A DNA stretch of 40,327 bases from CAYZPB01 sp964551195. GTDB taxonomy: Bacteria > Bacillota > Bacilli > Tepidibacillales > Tepidibacillaceae. The DNA lies in assembly GCA_964551195.1 (NCBI GenBank), contig CAZKBI010000010.1:1-40327 (forward strand), in the 5' to 3' direction. The position numbers and the translations under genes were made by a program. Positions 1 to 7,374 of this stretch are shown in pieces. The notes beneath the pieces were generated by a model. The model did not search any database. It was not told the origin of the DNA and saw nothing but the letters and a program-made list of their open reading frames with translations. Numbering within the stretch: position 1 is the first letter of the stretch; each line of letters begins with the position of its first letter.

Positions 1-31
1 TCAACATTTGTTCACATCTATATATGTAATA

Positions 32-60
32 TTGTTCGAAAAAGCGATATAATATATTAT
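32..60 (+). promoter_or_regulatory. Promoter of the first lipoprotein gene
   Basis: A -35 TTGTTC (32-37) and a -10 TATTAT (55-60) are separated by exactly 17 bases. A second TTGTTCACA lies at 8-16, 24 bases upstream of the -35. The same arrangement and much of the surrounding sequence recur at 1441-1493 before the third lipoprotein gene, which strengthens the call. The transcription start is inferred. Confidence 0.6.
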
Positions 61-138
61 ATATGGGTGTGCAAGTTTTTTTGCACCAAATTATAGCTTT
101 ATTAAGATAATACAATAAATTAAATGGGGGTAAGAAAA

Positions 139-762
139 ATGAAAATCAACAAGTTTCTAATCGTGTTACTAGCTTTAGCATTAGTTTTTTCACTTGCTTT
201 AGTTGGCTGTAACGGCGACGAGGAGCCGGAAGAGCCAAATGGCAATGAAGAGCCTGGTGAAGGTACAGAAGAGCCTGGCGAAGGTACAGAAGAGCCTGCT
301 GAAGGTACAGAAGAGCCTGGACAAGCAACAGATGATCCAGCTAAACCTGCTGATCCAACTAAACCTGGTGGCGAAACAACAAAACCTGGTGATACACCAA
401 AAACTGATGATCCACCTAAATCAGAAGAACCACCTAAATCAGAAGAACCACCTAAAGCAGAAGAACCAGTCAGAAAAGCTTTTGATTGGAGCACATATGA
501 TGACAATGCCCTTAATGCTTTCAAAGCTGTGTTTATAGACAACGCTAAAAAAGCTATGGACAATGGTGTTGTTGTTTCTGAATTACATGCTGACTGGCTC
601 GTGCACAATGGCATAACATTAGGAACATGGCCTAGAGGTTCAAGCCCTGGATATTTAGACATTATCAAGGACCCAGCAAAATATGGCTATGGCGCTGATA
701 AAGTCCCTACCGGTGCAGCCGCTGCGAATATTCCTAAATATCTCAGCACTTTCCCTAAATAA
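139..762 (+). CDS. Lipoprotein with E/P-rich repeat linker, paralogue 1 of 3
   Basis: Predicted surface lipoprotein of about 207 residues with unknown function. It has a short basic N-terminus, a hydrophobic stretch and a lipobox ending in LVGC, so it should be lipidated on the outer face of the membrane. A long acidic, proline-rich linker follows, built from EEPGEGT and PPKSEE repeats. The C-terminal domain of about 90 residues contains the motif LGTWPRGSSPGY, shared with the next two genes. The ATG at 139 is chosen because GGGGGT at 126-131 is then a well-spaced ribosome binding site; the ATG at 124 has none. A second paralogue follows after 77 bases with no clear terminator between, so the two are probably co-transcribed. 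I do not recognise the C-terminal domain. Confidence 0.85.
   Translation: MKINKFLIVLLALALVFSLALVGCNGDEEPEEPNGNEEPGEGTEEPGEGTEEPAEGTEEPGQATDDPAKPADPTKPGGETTKPGDTPKTDDPPKSEEPPKSEEPPKAEEPVRKAFDWSTYDDNALNAFKAVFIDNAKKAMDNGVVVSELHADWLVHNGITLGTWPRGSSPGYLDIIKDPAKYGYGADKVPTGAAAANIPKYLSTFPK
247..330 (+). repeat. 21-bp tandem repeat inside lipoprotein 1
   Basis: Four consecutive 21-base units (247-267, 268-288, 289-309, 310-330) encode EEPGEGT, EEPGEGT, EEPAEGT and EEPGQAT. The units keep the reading frame and differ by few bases, as expected from slippage or unequal exchange. They form the linker between the lipid anchor and the C-terminal domain. Confidence 0.85.
412..465 (+). repeat. 18-bp tandem repeat inside lipoprotein 1
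   Basis: Three consecutive 18-base units (412-429, 430-447, 448-465) encode PPKSEE, PPKSEE and PPKAEE. They extend the linker and keep the frame. The first two are identical at the DNA level, suggesting recent expansion. Confidence 0.85.
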
Positions 763-839
763 TAGCAGATGGTAAATTATAAAGATTACTGAAATAGCCA
801 ATTTTTAAAAAAGGATAAAATTTAACGGAGGTATGTAAA

Positions 840-1277
840 ATGAAACTAAAAAAATTATTTTTATTCATCGCATTAATTGCAATGTTTGGTTTAGTTCTAA
901 GCGGTTGTATCTTAACTGCACCAGAAGCTCCTGAAGTTCAAGAGCCTTCAGAGGAGCCAGCAGCGCCAGCTGAACCAGCAGAGCCTGGTGAAGCAGTTGG
1001 TGACGATGAAAGAGAATTTGTAGACTGGGAAACAATGGAGAATGGTGCAATGTTCCTAGCAATGTTAGTACCAAAAGCTGACGAAGCTATTGAAAAAGGT
1101 CTAGCTACTGAATTACAAGCTGACTATATCTTGCATAATGCAATCGCTTTAGGTACATGGCCAAGAGGTTCTAGCCCTGGATATTCAGACGTTATCTATG
1201 CGCCAGCAACTTATGGCTATGATAAAGTTCCTGAAAACTGGGATGGTCCTAAATACATCAGTGCACCTAGACCATAA
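840..1277 (+). CDS. Small lipoprotein, paralogue 2 of 3
   Basis: A 145-residue predicted lipoprotein with signal peptide and lipobox LSGC, a short E/P/A-rich linker and the same C-terminal domain as its neighbours (VDWETMENG, LGTWPRGSSPGY, then YGYDKVPENW). GGAGGT at 827-832 is a good ribosome binding site. Its signal peptide differs from those of paralogues 1 and 3, but its last 85 or so residues are almost identical to paralogue 3. It lies 77 bases after paralogue 1 and is followed by a clear terminator, so genes 1 and 2 form a likely transcription unit. No function can be assigned. Confidence 0.85.
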   Translation: MKLKKLFLFIALIAMFGLVLSGCILTAPEAPEVQEPSEEPAAPAEPAEPGEAVGDDEREFVDWETMENGAMFLAMLVPKADEAIEKGLATELQADYILHNAIALGTWPRGSSPGYSDVIYAPATYGYDKVPENWDGPKYISAPRP

Positions 1278-1292
1278 TTTAAATTAATAAAG

Positions 1293-1328
1293 AAAGCCTT
1301 GTCTTCTTCGATAAGGCTTTTTTTTTTC
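1293..1328 (+). terminator. Terminator after lipoprotein 2
   Basis: Arms AAAGCCTTGTC (1293-1303) and GATAAGGCTTT (1310-1320), with one G-T pair and a 6-base loop, are followed by a long T run. Confidence 0.9.
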
Positions 1329-1464
1329 TTTTTTTTCCTAGCTTTACACTCAACCACTTTACAAGTTGTAATCTAGAATATAATATATTATTAGTAGAAT
1401 ATTACTGAATCATTATTGGCGTTCATATAATTTTTAACACTTGTTCACAGCTAGATGTAGAATA

Positions 1465-1493
1465 TTGTTTACAAAAGCGATATAATATATAAT
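1465..1493 (+). promoter_or_regulatory. Promoter of the third lipoprotein gene
   Basis: TTGTTT (1465-1470) and TATAAT (1488-1493) are 17 bases apart. TTGTTCACA at 1441-1449 lies 24 bases upstream of the -35, the same spacing as in the first copy. The 1329-1560 gap otherwise holds only AT-rich sequence. The whole block is a diverged duplicate of 1-138. Confidence 0.7.
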
Positions 1494-1575
1494 GTATGTG
1501 CATAGAAGTCTATTTGTACCAAAGTATGGATTTGAAGCATCATACAATACAATAAATTAAATGGGGGTAAAAGAA

Positions 1576-2031
1576 ATGAAAATGAATAAATTTCTAATCG
1601 TATTACTAGCTCTAGCATTAGTTTTCTCACTAGCTTTAGTTGGCTGTAATGGCGACGAAGAGCCAGAAGAGCCTAATGGCACCGATGAGCCTGGCGGAGA
1701 AGAACCTGGCGGTGAAACAGATGAGCCTGGTGAAGTTGAAGAACCTGAGGTTGATGAAGATGGTAGAGCATTTGTAAACTGGGAAACAATGGAGAATGGT
1801 GCAATGTTCCTAGCAATGCTAGTACCAAAAGCTGACGACGCTATTGCAAAAGGTCTTGTTACTGAATTACAAGCTGACTATATCTTGCATAATGCAATCG
1901 CTTTAGGTACATGGCCAAGAGGTTCTAGCCCTGGATATTCAGACGTTATCTATGCGCCAGCAACTTATGGCTATGATAAAGTTCCTGAAAACTGGGATGG
2001 TCCTAAATATATCAGTGCACCTAGACCATAA
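1576..2031 (+). CDS. Small lipoprotein, paralogue 3 of 3 (mosaic)
   Basis: A 151-residue predicted lipoprotein. The signal peptide and start of the linker (MKMNKFLIVLLALALV through the lipobox LVGC and NGDEEPEEPNG) match paralogue 1 almost residue for residue. The last 85 residues match paralogue 2, with near-identical DNA. A shorter G/E/P linker lies between. Start at 1576 is preferred over the ATG at 1561 because GGGGGT lies just upstream of it. The gene has its own promoter and a strong terminator. The pattern indicates a recombinant of the two upstream genes. Function is unknown. Confidence 0.85.
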   Translation: MKMNKFLIVLLALALVFSLALVGCNGDEEPEEPNGTDEPGGEEPGGETDEPGEVEEPEVDEDGRAFVNWETMENGAMFLAMLVPKADDAIAKGLVTELQADYILHNAIALGTWPRGSSPGYSDVIYAPATYGYDKVPENWDGPKYISAPRP

Positions 2032-2051
2032 TTGAATTAAGAAAATTAATA

Positions 2052-2090
2052 AAACAAGCCTTATCGGAATCGATAAGGCTTGTTTCTTTT
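2052..2090. terminator. Bidirectional terminator between lipoprotein 3 and efp
   Basis: A perfect 15-bp stem, AAACAAGCCTTATCG (2052-2066) with CGATAAGGCTTGTTT (2071-2085), encloses loop GAAT. T-rich sequence follows on both strands, so it can serve both converging genes. Confidence 0.9.
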
Positions 2091-2114
2091 CTATTAACTC
2101 AACATCTTATTTAC

Positions 2115-2672
2115 TTATCCGCGTGATATGTAGCTCTCATCTCGCGTATCTATAATTAACATATCTCCTGTATTAATAAAGAGCGGTACCTGCACAACCA
2201 GACCAGTCTCTAGTGTTGCTTCCTTAGTTGCACCCTGTGCAGTATCTCCACGTACTCCTGGCTCTGTCTCGGTCACCTCAAGTGTTACTGTATGCGGCAG
2301 CTCAATCCCAATGATCTCTCCTTGAAAATCAACAATATGCACATTCATATTCTCTAAGAGAAACTTAATCTCCTTCTCTAAATTTACAGCTGGTATATTA
2401 ATCTGCTCATAGCTACTTGTATCCATGAAGGTATACTCGCCACCACTATTATATAAATATTGCATCTCTTTAGTCTCAATTCTTGCACGTGAAATCTTCT
2501 CCCCAGAACGGAAGGTCCGTTCTTGCACACTATTATTGCGTATGTTTCTGAGCTTAGTGCGAACAAAAGCCGCACCCTTTCCTGGTTTAACGTGCTGAAA
2601 ATCGATTATCTGATAAATATCTCCATCCAGTTCAATTGTCACACCCGTTTTAAATTCGTTTGTAGATATCAT
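2115..2672 (-). CDS. efp: Translation elongation factor P
   Basis: Elongation factor P, 185 residues, the normal length. It binds between the P and E sites of stalled ribosomes and speeds peptide bond formation at polyproline stretches. The N-terminal KOW-like domain carries the conserved loop KPGKGAAFVR with Lys32 at its tip, the residue modified in this family. The two OB-type domains follow, ending in the usual LVVQVPLFINTGD and DTRDESYISR region. AAAGGAGG lies 8 bases before the ATG. It is the last gene of aroQ-pepQ-efp, an order common in Bacillota. The proline-rich lipoproteins next door (for example PPK repeats) are the type of substrate that may need it, but that link is inference. 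Confidence 0.97.
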   Translation of the reverse strand: MISTNEFKTGVTIELDGDIYQIIDFQHVKPGKGAAFVRTKLRNIRNNSVQERTFRSGEKISRARIETKEMQYLYNSGGEYTFMDTSSYEQINIPAVNLEKEIKFLLENMNVHIVDFQGEIIGIELPHTVTLEVTETEPGVRGDTAQGATKEATLETGLVVQVPLFINTGDMLIIDTRDESYISRG

Positions 2673-2700
2673 CTCATTAGCCTCCTTTATATTATCTAGA

Positions 2701-3768
2701 CTACAGAATCACTAATTCTTTTCTTAGTTTCGTCAGTACCTCTAATCCATCGGCCGTTACTAGAACGTCATCCTCTATCCGCACTCCGCCAATGCCTGGT
2801 AGATAGATTCCCGGTTCAATTGTGATAACCATCCCCGGTTTAAGCACTTCCTGTCCACGTGTTGAAACTGATGGAGCCTCATGTACATCCATACCGATAC
2901 CATGACCAGTCCCATGCCCATAATTCTCGCCATAGCCATAGCCAGTAATCACATCGCGTGTAAAGAGGTCAGCCTCAATCCCCGTCATCCCCGGCTTAAC
3001 CTTCGCCAGTGCATTTAATTGAGCTTCTAGAACGATTCTGTATATTTCACTTTGCTGACTATTTACCTCTCTAACCGCCACAGTACGAGTGATATCAGAT
3101 ACATATCCCTGATAACTTGCGCCGAAATCAACAGTAACCAAATCACCATGTTCGATCAGCTTATCCGTTGGTGCTCCATGGGGTAGAGCAGACCGCGCGC
3201 CAGAGGCAAAGATAATCGGAAAGGATGCCCCTTCCGCACCTAATTGTCGCATGTAGTACTCTAAGTTAATTGCAAGTTCTCTTTCACTAACCCCTGCCTT
3301 AATCTCCGGTAGCAGCTGTGTGAACGCCTCCTCTGCAATTTCAATTGCTTTCTTGATTATTGCTAACTCATTGTCATCCTTAATGATTCGTAGGCCTTCA
3401 ACTATTGAATTAGTCGCAACAACCTTCGATCCCACAAAAGCAGCAACATATTCGCAATACTCCTGATAGGTTACATACTCTTCTTCGAAACCAATTGATC
3501 CTATCGCATTTCCGCTTATTAGCTCAGCAATTTTCTCACGAATAATTCCTTTATGTAAAATCACTTCATATATAGGGGCTTCTATTGCTGCTTGTTCCAT
3601 GTAGCGAAAATCAGTAATTAAGATTGCCCGATCCTGAGTAACTAATACATTGCCAGCGGAACCCGTAAAACCAGTTAAATACCGCCGATTAGTTGCACTA
3701 GTTACTAGAATTGCATCTAGTTCTTTTTCTCTTAATTCTTCTCGTAAAGATTCTAGTCGTTTTTTCAT
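2701..3768 (-). CDS. M24 family Xaa-Pro peptidase
   Basis: A 355-residue cytoplasmic metallopeptidase of the M24B family (Xaa-Pro aminopeptidase or dipeptidase), which removes residues ahead of proline. An N-terminal creatinase-like domain (about 1-125) precedes the pita-bread catalytic domain. Metal ligands are visible: two Asp in TVDFGASYQGYVSDITRT, His in the GHGTGHGIGMDVHE segment, Glu in TIEPGIYLPG and Glu in GGVRIEDDV. AAAGGAG precedes the ATG. It sits 11 bases after aroQ and 28 before efp, consistent with one operon. Aminopeptidase versus prolidase activity cannot be told from sequence alone. Confidence 0.93.
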   Translation of the reverse strand: MKKRLESLREELREKELDAILVTSATNRRYLTGFTGSAGNVLVTQDRAILITDFRYMEQAAIEAPIYEVILHKGIIREKIAELISGNAIGSIGFEEEYVTYQEYCEYVAAFVGSKVVATNSIVEGLRIIKDDNELAIIKKAIEIAEEAFTQLLPEIKAGVSERELAINLEYYMRQLGAEGASFPIIFASGARSALPHGAPTDKLIEHGDLVTVDFGASYQGYVSDITRTVAVREVNSQQSEIYRIVLEAQLNALAKVKPGMTGIEADLFTRDVITGYGYGENYGHGTGHGIGMDVHEAPSVSTRGQEVLKPGMVITIEPGIYLPGIGGVRIEDDVLVTADGLEVLTKLRKELVIL

Positions 3769-3779
3769 TATGTTCTCCT

Positions 3780-4220
3780 TTATGTAGTCTTATTTTTTGT
3801 AACAAAATATAACAGTGCCGCTATGTAACTATAATGCCCTAAGCCAGTAATCTGTCCGACAGCCACTTGTGCAACGACAGATTTATGGCGAAACTGTTCT
3901 CGCTGATAAATATTAGAGATGTGCACTTCCACGACTGGTACCGATATGGCAGCAATTGCATCAGCAAGAGCATAGCTATAATGAGAAAAAGCTGCAGGAT
4001 TTATAATAATTCCCGCATATTTCCCCTCAGCGCCTTGTATCTTTTCGATTAAATCACCCTCGAAATTTGACTGAAAAAAATCAAGCTCAATCGAGTGCTC
4101 TTGGGCAATAGAAACAAGCTCATTATTTATTTCATCTAAAGTTAGGCTGCCATATACCGCTTTTTCTCTTGCTCCCAGCAAATTTAAGTTGGGCCCATTC
4201 ACTATTAAGATTCGCTTCAT
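3780..4220 (-). CDS. aroQ: Type II 3-dehydroquinate dehydratase
   Basis: A 146-residue type II dehydroquinase, third enzyme of the shikimate pathway (3-dehydroquinate to 3-dehydroshikimate). The N-terminal NGPNLNLLGAREKAVYG holds the family's Arg18 and catalytic Tyr23. QSNFEGDL, NPAAFSHYSYAL (general acid His) and VEVHISNIYQREQFRHKS follow in family order. The ATG at 4220 is chosen because AGAGGTGAT lies upstream; the frame stays open to 4271 but that extension lacks a ribosome binding site and is not part of the fold. It is the first gene of the aroQ-pepQ-efp run. A second shikimate gene, aroK, lies 8 kb away. Confidence 0.95.
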   Translation of the reverse strand: MKRILIVNGPNLNLLGAREKAVYGSLTLDEINNELVSIAQEHSIELDFFQSNFEGDLIEKIQGAEGKYAGIIINPAAFSHYSYALADAIAAISVPVVEVHISNIYQREQFRHKSVVAQVAVGQITGLGHYSYIAALLYFVTKNKTT

Positions 4221-4275
4221 CGCAATCACCTCTGGACTTTTGCCTATCATTTTATCATAATGTAGAGTCAATTAG

Positions 4276-4304
4276 TAGACAGCCAGGAAAATAATTGCGA
4301 TAAT
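4276..4304 (+). promoter_or_regulatory. Promoter of the small basic protein gene
   Basis: TAGACA (4276-4281) and GATAAT (4299-4304) have 17-base spacing and lie 40 bases upstream of the ATG at 4344. They are divergent from aroQ. Confidence 0.5.
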
Positions 4305-4343
4305 AGAGATGAGCGGATCAAAAGCTCTGGAGGTGAAGAAAAA

Positions 4344-4496
4344 ATGTTATATGAGTTTTTTCTCAAACGAAAGCTTAAAAAGGATAAACAGAAGGAATGC
4401 CGCGAAACCAAAATTGATAAAAGCAAGAAAAAGAAAAAAAGCGGACGGACTTGGGTTGATCTAGTAGAAGAATATGATGCATTACTGCATAAATAA
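4344..4496 (+). CDS. Small lysine-rich hypothetical protein (50 aa)
   Basis: A 50-codon frame beginning MLYEFFLKRKLKKDK and ending WVDLVEEYDALLHK. GGAGGTG lies about 8 bases before the ATG, a good promoter lies upstream, and a strong terminator starts 4 bases after the stop, so the whole unit is gene-like. The protein has a hydrophobic N-terminal patch, a central run of lysines (residues 8-32) and an acidic amphipathic tail. It has no signal peptide. I do not recognise a family. It is transcribed alone between aroQ and nrdJ. The basic centre suggests binding to nucleic acid or another polyanion, which is only inference. Confidence 0.7.
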   Translation: MLYEFFLKRKLKKDKQKECRETKIDKSKKKKKSGRTWVDLVEEYDALLHK

Positions 4497-4500
4497 TTAT

Positions 4501-4532
4501 AAGACCACAGTTCAATGAACTGTGGTCTTTCT
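4501..4532. terminator. Bidirectional terminator (small ORF / nrdJ)
   Basis: A perfect 13-bp stem, AAGACCACAGTTC (4501-4513) with GAACTGTGGTCTT (4517-4529), has a 3-base loop. T-rich sequence follows on both strands. Confidence 0.85.
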
Positions 4533-4560
4533 CAATCTTATAAACTGCTATTTTTATTTC

Positions 4561-7098
4561 CTAGGTACAACGTGTATAGCCACAACTGAGACAGTGCTTG
4601 CAATTTTCCTCATTAATTAAGGAAGCACTGCCGCAAGTCGGACAGAGATCAAGCGAATCTGATCTCCCTCGCATTGCTGCATTACTATCAATAAAGAAAC
4701 CAATCTCGCTCTGCCCCTTAACCTTCTCAACTACTTCTAATTGCTGATGATTGACATTTTCATTGTTCGCTTCTTCATTATTAGTGTCTAATCCCATGTG
4801 TGTCTCTATCGCCTTAGCTACTGCATCAGCAATTGACTCAACACGATTTTCACCAAAGCCAACTGCACCTGATCCACCAATTCCTTTTAGATGTTTAATT
4901 AAGAGTTTCTCCTTGTTACCATCTGGAACCTCGCCGAAACGTAGGAAAAGTGTTGTCACACGGCCGAGCGCCTCTGACATTGCAAAAACGTCGCTTCCCG
5001 CCTTACCAACATTTACAATCACCTCAAAAGGCATACCATCGACATCATTGATCGTTATATAGGCCTTTCCAAGTGGCGTAACCAGACGATAGGTTGCACC
5101 AACCAATTTTTTCGGGCGATGACGATAAATTTTCTTCGCCTCTTTAGCAGGAGGTGCTGGCTCAGTTGCTGCTCCCAGCCCTTCCTTCTTCTCTTCGATT
5201 GATAGTACCTGCTCGTCACGGCTGCCATCACGATAAATTGTTACGCCTTTACAACCTAACTCATAAGCCTGTTCATATAATTTCTTCGTGTCTTCAACTG
5301 TAAAGTCTGATGGCGCGTTAGCTGTTTTACTAATTGACGAGTCAACCCATTTCTGAATTGTCGCCTGCACTTTAATATGCTCACTTGCACTTAAATCCAT
5401 TGCTGTTACAAAATAGTCTGGTAGTTCCTTTCCTGGATTTGCCTCGACCCATTCACTAGCAATTGGGACAAGCTGTTTATCATTGCCCAGACGACTCTGT
5501 CTAATATATTCAAAAGCAAAATATGGTTCAATTCCTGTTGACGTACCTACCATTGTTCCCGTACTTCCAGTCGGAGCCTGAGTAAGAACTGTTACGTTGC
5601 GCATGCCATTATCACGAATCGCCTGCTTAACCTCGTCATCGAATTGTTTGATAAATAGACTCTGCAAATATTTCTGTTCATCGTATTTGAGGAATGAGCC
5701 CTTTTCCTTCGCAATCTCCGTTGAAGCAAGATAGGCTTCGCGTGCAATGAAATTATAGAGCTCGTCAAGGAATTTAAGTGACTCTTCGCCACCGTATCTT
5801 ATTTTTAATTTAATAAGCATTTCAGCTAAGCCCATCGTTCCCAGACCAACTCGTCGCTCATTCATTTGATTATCCTTATTCTCTTGGAAATGGTAAGGTG
5901 TCGCATCAATAACATTATCAAGAAAACGGATAGCAACTCTTACCGTCTCTCCCAAATCTGCCCAATCAACTTTGCCGTCTGTAACAAATTTGGCAAGATT
6001 AATTGAAGACAGGTTGCAGACGCCCCATGCAGGTAAGCCCTGCTCAGCACATGGGTTCGTGCAGACTAGTTTGTTAAAATACCAACTATTTGAAAGATCA
6101 TTATAATTTTCCATAAAAACAATTCCTGGCTCAGCTGATTTCCAGGCAGATTGGATAATCTCGTCCCATATTTCCCGCGCTTTCATTGTGCTGTGTATTT
6201 TAATTGGCTTGCCAAGCTTCTGCCATTTTTCCATATCGCCGTCCCAGATTTCATCATATTCGGGATCGGTCGTATCTGGAAAAATAAAATTCCAGTCTAG
6301 GTCTTCTTTAACAGCCTTCATAAAACTATTGCTAATACCAATGGAGAGGTTGGCATTAGTAATCAAATCTTTTTTCTGTTTGATTGTTATAAATTCCATA
6401 ATATCTGGATGCCAATCGTTAAGCATCAGCATTAGTGCCCCGCGTCTACTTCCTCCCTGCTCGATTAATCCTGTAGTATAACTAAATAGGCCACCCCAGG
6501 AAACAGAACCGCTTGAAGACCCGTTTACGCCCCTTACAGCGCCTCTTCTAGGTCTTAGTGATGATAGATTAACCCCAACCCCACCACCTCGCGACATAAT
6601 CTCGGTCATTTGCGATAAAGTCTCCATGATCCCACCACGACTATCCTTCGGTGATGGAATAACATAGCAGTTAAAAAGTGTTAGTTGATCATTAGATCCA
6701 GCACCAGCGGAAATTCTACCTGCTGGAACAAGTTTCCAATCATCAAGGACATCTCTAAACTTCTCCTGCCATTCCGCTTGTTTTTCCGGCACCTCGACCT
6801 CGGAAATTGACTTAGCAAGGCGATCCCACAGATTTTCTGGTCTAGTCTCTATTGCGCGTTTCATCTTTTCTTTTGTTGATTGAATCACTTCACCGTTACG
6901 TAGCTTTACTTGATATTTCTCACCGTTTACTCCAACGATTTCTCCGACTTCCTTCTGTGGAAATTTGTGGTCATCCTTAGTCAGAACAATTACAGTGTTG
7001 CCTCGGAAGAAATGCTCCCCGCTTTCATCCTTCAATGCATACCTATCCAGAAAAATCTTTTCACTTAAACCCTCTAACTTACTTACTTTCCTCTGCAT
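4561..7098 (-). CDS. nrdJ: Adenosylcobalamin-dependent ribonucleotide reductase
   Basis: Class II ribonucleotide reductase, 845 residues, which makes deoxyribonucleotides using a B12-generated thiyl radical and needs no oxygen. After a small N-terminal beta domain, the barrel shows PAGRISAGAGS, FNCYVIPSPKDS (first redox Cys), GGGVGVNLSSLRP, the radical-site segment NPCAEQGLPAWGVCNLSSI and APTGSTGTMVGTSTGIEP. A TSCPD-type domain follows (around YRLVTPLGKAYITINDVDG), then a Cys-rich tail (LCPTCGS, CKHCLSCGYTRC) that probably re-reduces the active site or binds zinc. The start at 7098 is chosen because AAGGGAG precedes it. The frame is open to 7167, but the promoter lies inside that extension. 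No nrdAB or nrdDG is in the window. Confidence 0.96.
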   Translation of the reverse strand: MQRKVSKLEGLSEKIFLDRYALKDESGEHFFRGNTVIVLTKDDHKFPQKEVGEIVGVNGEKYQVKLRNGEVIQSTKEKMKRAIETRPENLWDRLAKSISEVEVPEKQAEWQEKFRDVLDDWKLVPAGRISAGAGSNDQLTLFNCYVIPSPKDSRGGIMETLSQMTEIMSRGGGVGVNLSSLRPRRGAVRGVNGSSSGSVSWGGLFSYTTGLIEQGGSRRGALMLMLNDWHPDIMEFITIKQKKDLITNANLSIGISNSFMKAVKEDLDWNFIFPDTTDPEYDEIWDGDMEKWQKLGKPIKIHSTMKAREIWDEIIQSAWKSAEPGIVFMENYNDLSNSWYFNKLVCTNPCAEQGLPAWGVCNLSSINLAKFVTDGKVDWADLGETVRVAIRFLDNVIDATPYHFQENKDNQMNERRVGLGTMGLAEMLIKLKIRYGGEESLKFLDELYNFIAREAYLASTEIAKEKGSFLKYDEQKYLQSLFIKQFDDEVKQAIRDNGMRNVTVLTQAPTGSTGTMVGTSTGIEPYFAFEYIRQSRLGNDKQLVPIASEWVEANPGKELPDYFVTAMDLSASEHIKVQATIQKWVDSSISKTANAPSDFTVEDTKKLYEQAYELGCKGVTIYRDGSRDEQVLSIEEKKEGLGAATEPAPPAKEAKKIYRHRPKKLVGATYRLVTPLGKAYITINDVDGMPFEVIVNVGKAGSDVFAMSEALGRVTTLFLRFGEVPDGNKEKLLIKHLKGIGGSGAVGFGENRVESIADAVAKAIETHMGLDTNNEEANNENVNHQQLEVVEKVKGQSEIGFFIDSNAAMRGRSDSLDLCPTCGSASLINEENCKHCLSCGYTRCT

Positions 7099-7130
7099 AC
7101 AAAAACTCCCTTTCTGCCTGTTTTTAACGC

Positions 7131-7177
7131 AAAACGCATCATGCAGCGTTTTATCTCGTCGCGACATATATTGTCAA
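7131..7177 (-). promoter_or_regulatory. nrdJ promoter with overlapping inverted repeat
   Basis: On the minus strand TTGACA (7177-7172) and GATAAA (7155-7150) are 16 bases apart. Immediately downstream, arms AAAACGC and GCGTTTT (7152-7146 and 7137-7131) enclose 8 bases. The repeat overlaps the -10 and the expected start of transcription, as a repressor operator would. It does not match the NrdR box consensus I know. Confidence 0.55.
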
Positions 7178-7304
7178 ATTGCGTATATGTAGCCTTTTTT
7201 GTAATTATATAATACTATATGTTGATTTTGTCTACTTTTCACAAAATAAATTTCATTATATTTTCACATCTTACCAGAAGCCTTGAAACTACTAGCTTTT
7301 GTCG

Positions 7305-7348
7305 AAAAAAAAGATTGAGCCGCTTAACAGAAAACAGCTTAATCTTTT
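7305..7348 (-). terminator. Terminator of the ridA-to-gcvPB operon
   Basis: On the minus strand AAAAGATTAAGCTG pairs with CGGCTCAATCTTTT (one mismatch, one G-T) and is followed by eight T. The rest of 7178-7374 shows no gene. Confidence 0.8.
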
Positions 7349-7374
7349 ATTTCCAAGTAAAAACATTTAGTAAA

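Noticed and set aside
120..668. Long frame opposite lipoprotein 1 (minus strand, serine/glycine-rich)
   Set aside because: It is the mirror of the E/P/G repeat coding sequence and has no ribosome binding site; the plus-strand gene has a promoter, signal peptide and paralogues.
7099..7374. Cobalamin riboswitch upstream of nrdJ
   Set aside because: The leader between promoter and ATG is about 45 bases, far too short for a B12 riboswitch, and no B12-box-like sequence is seen.
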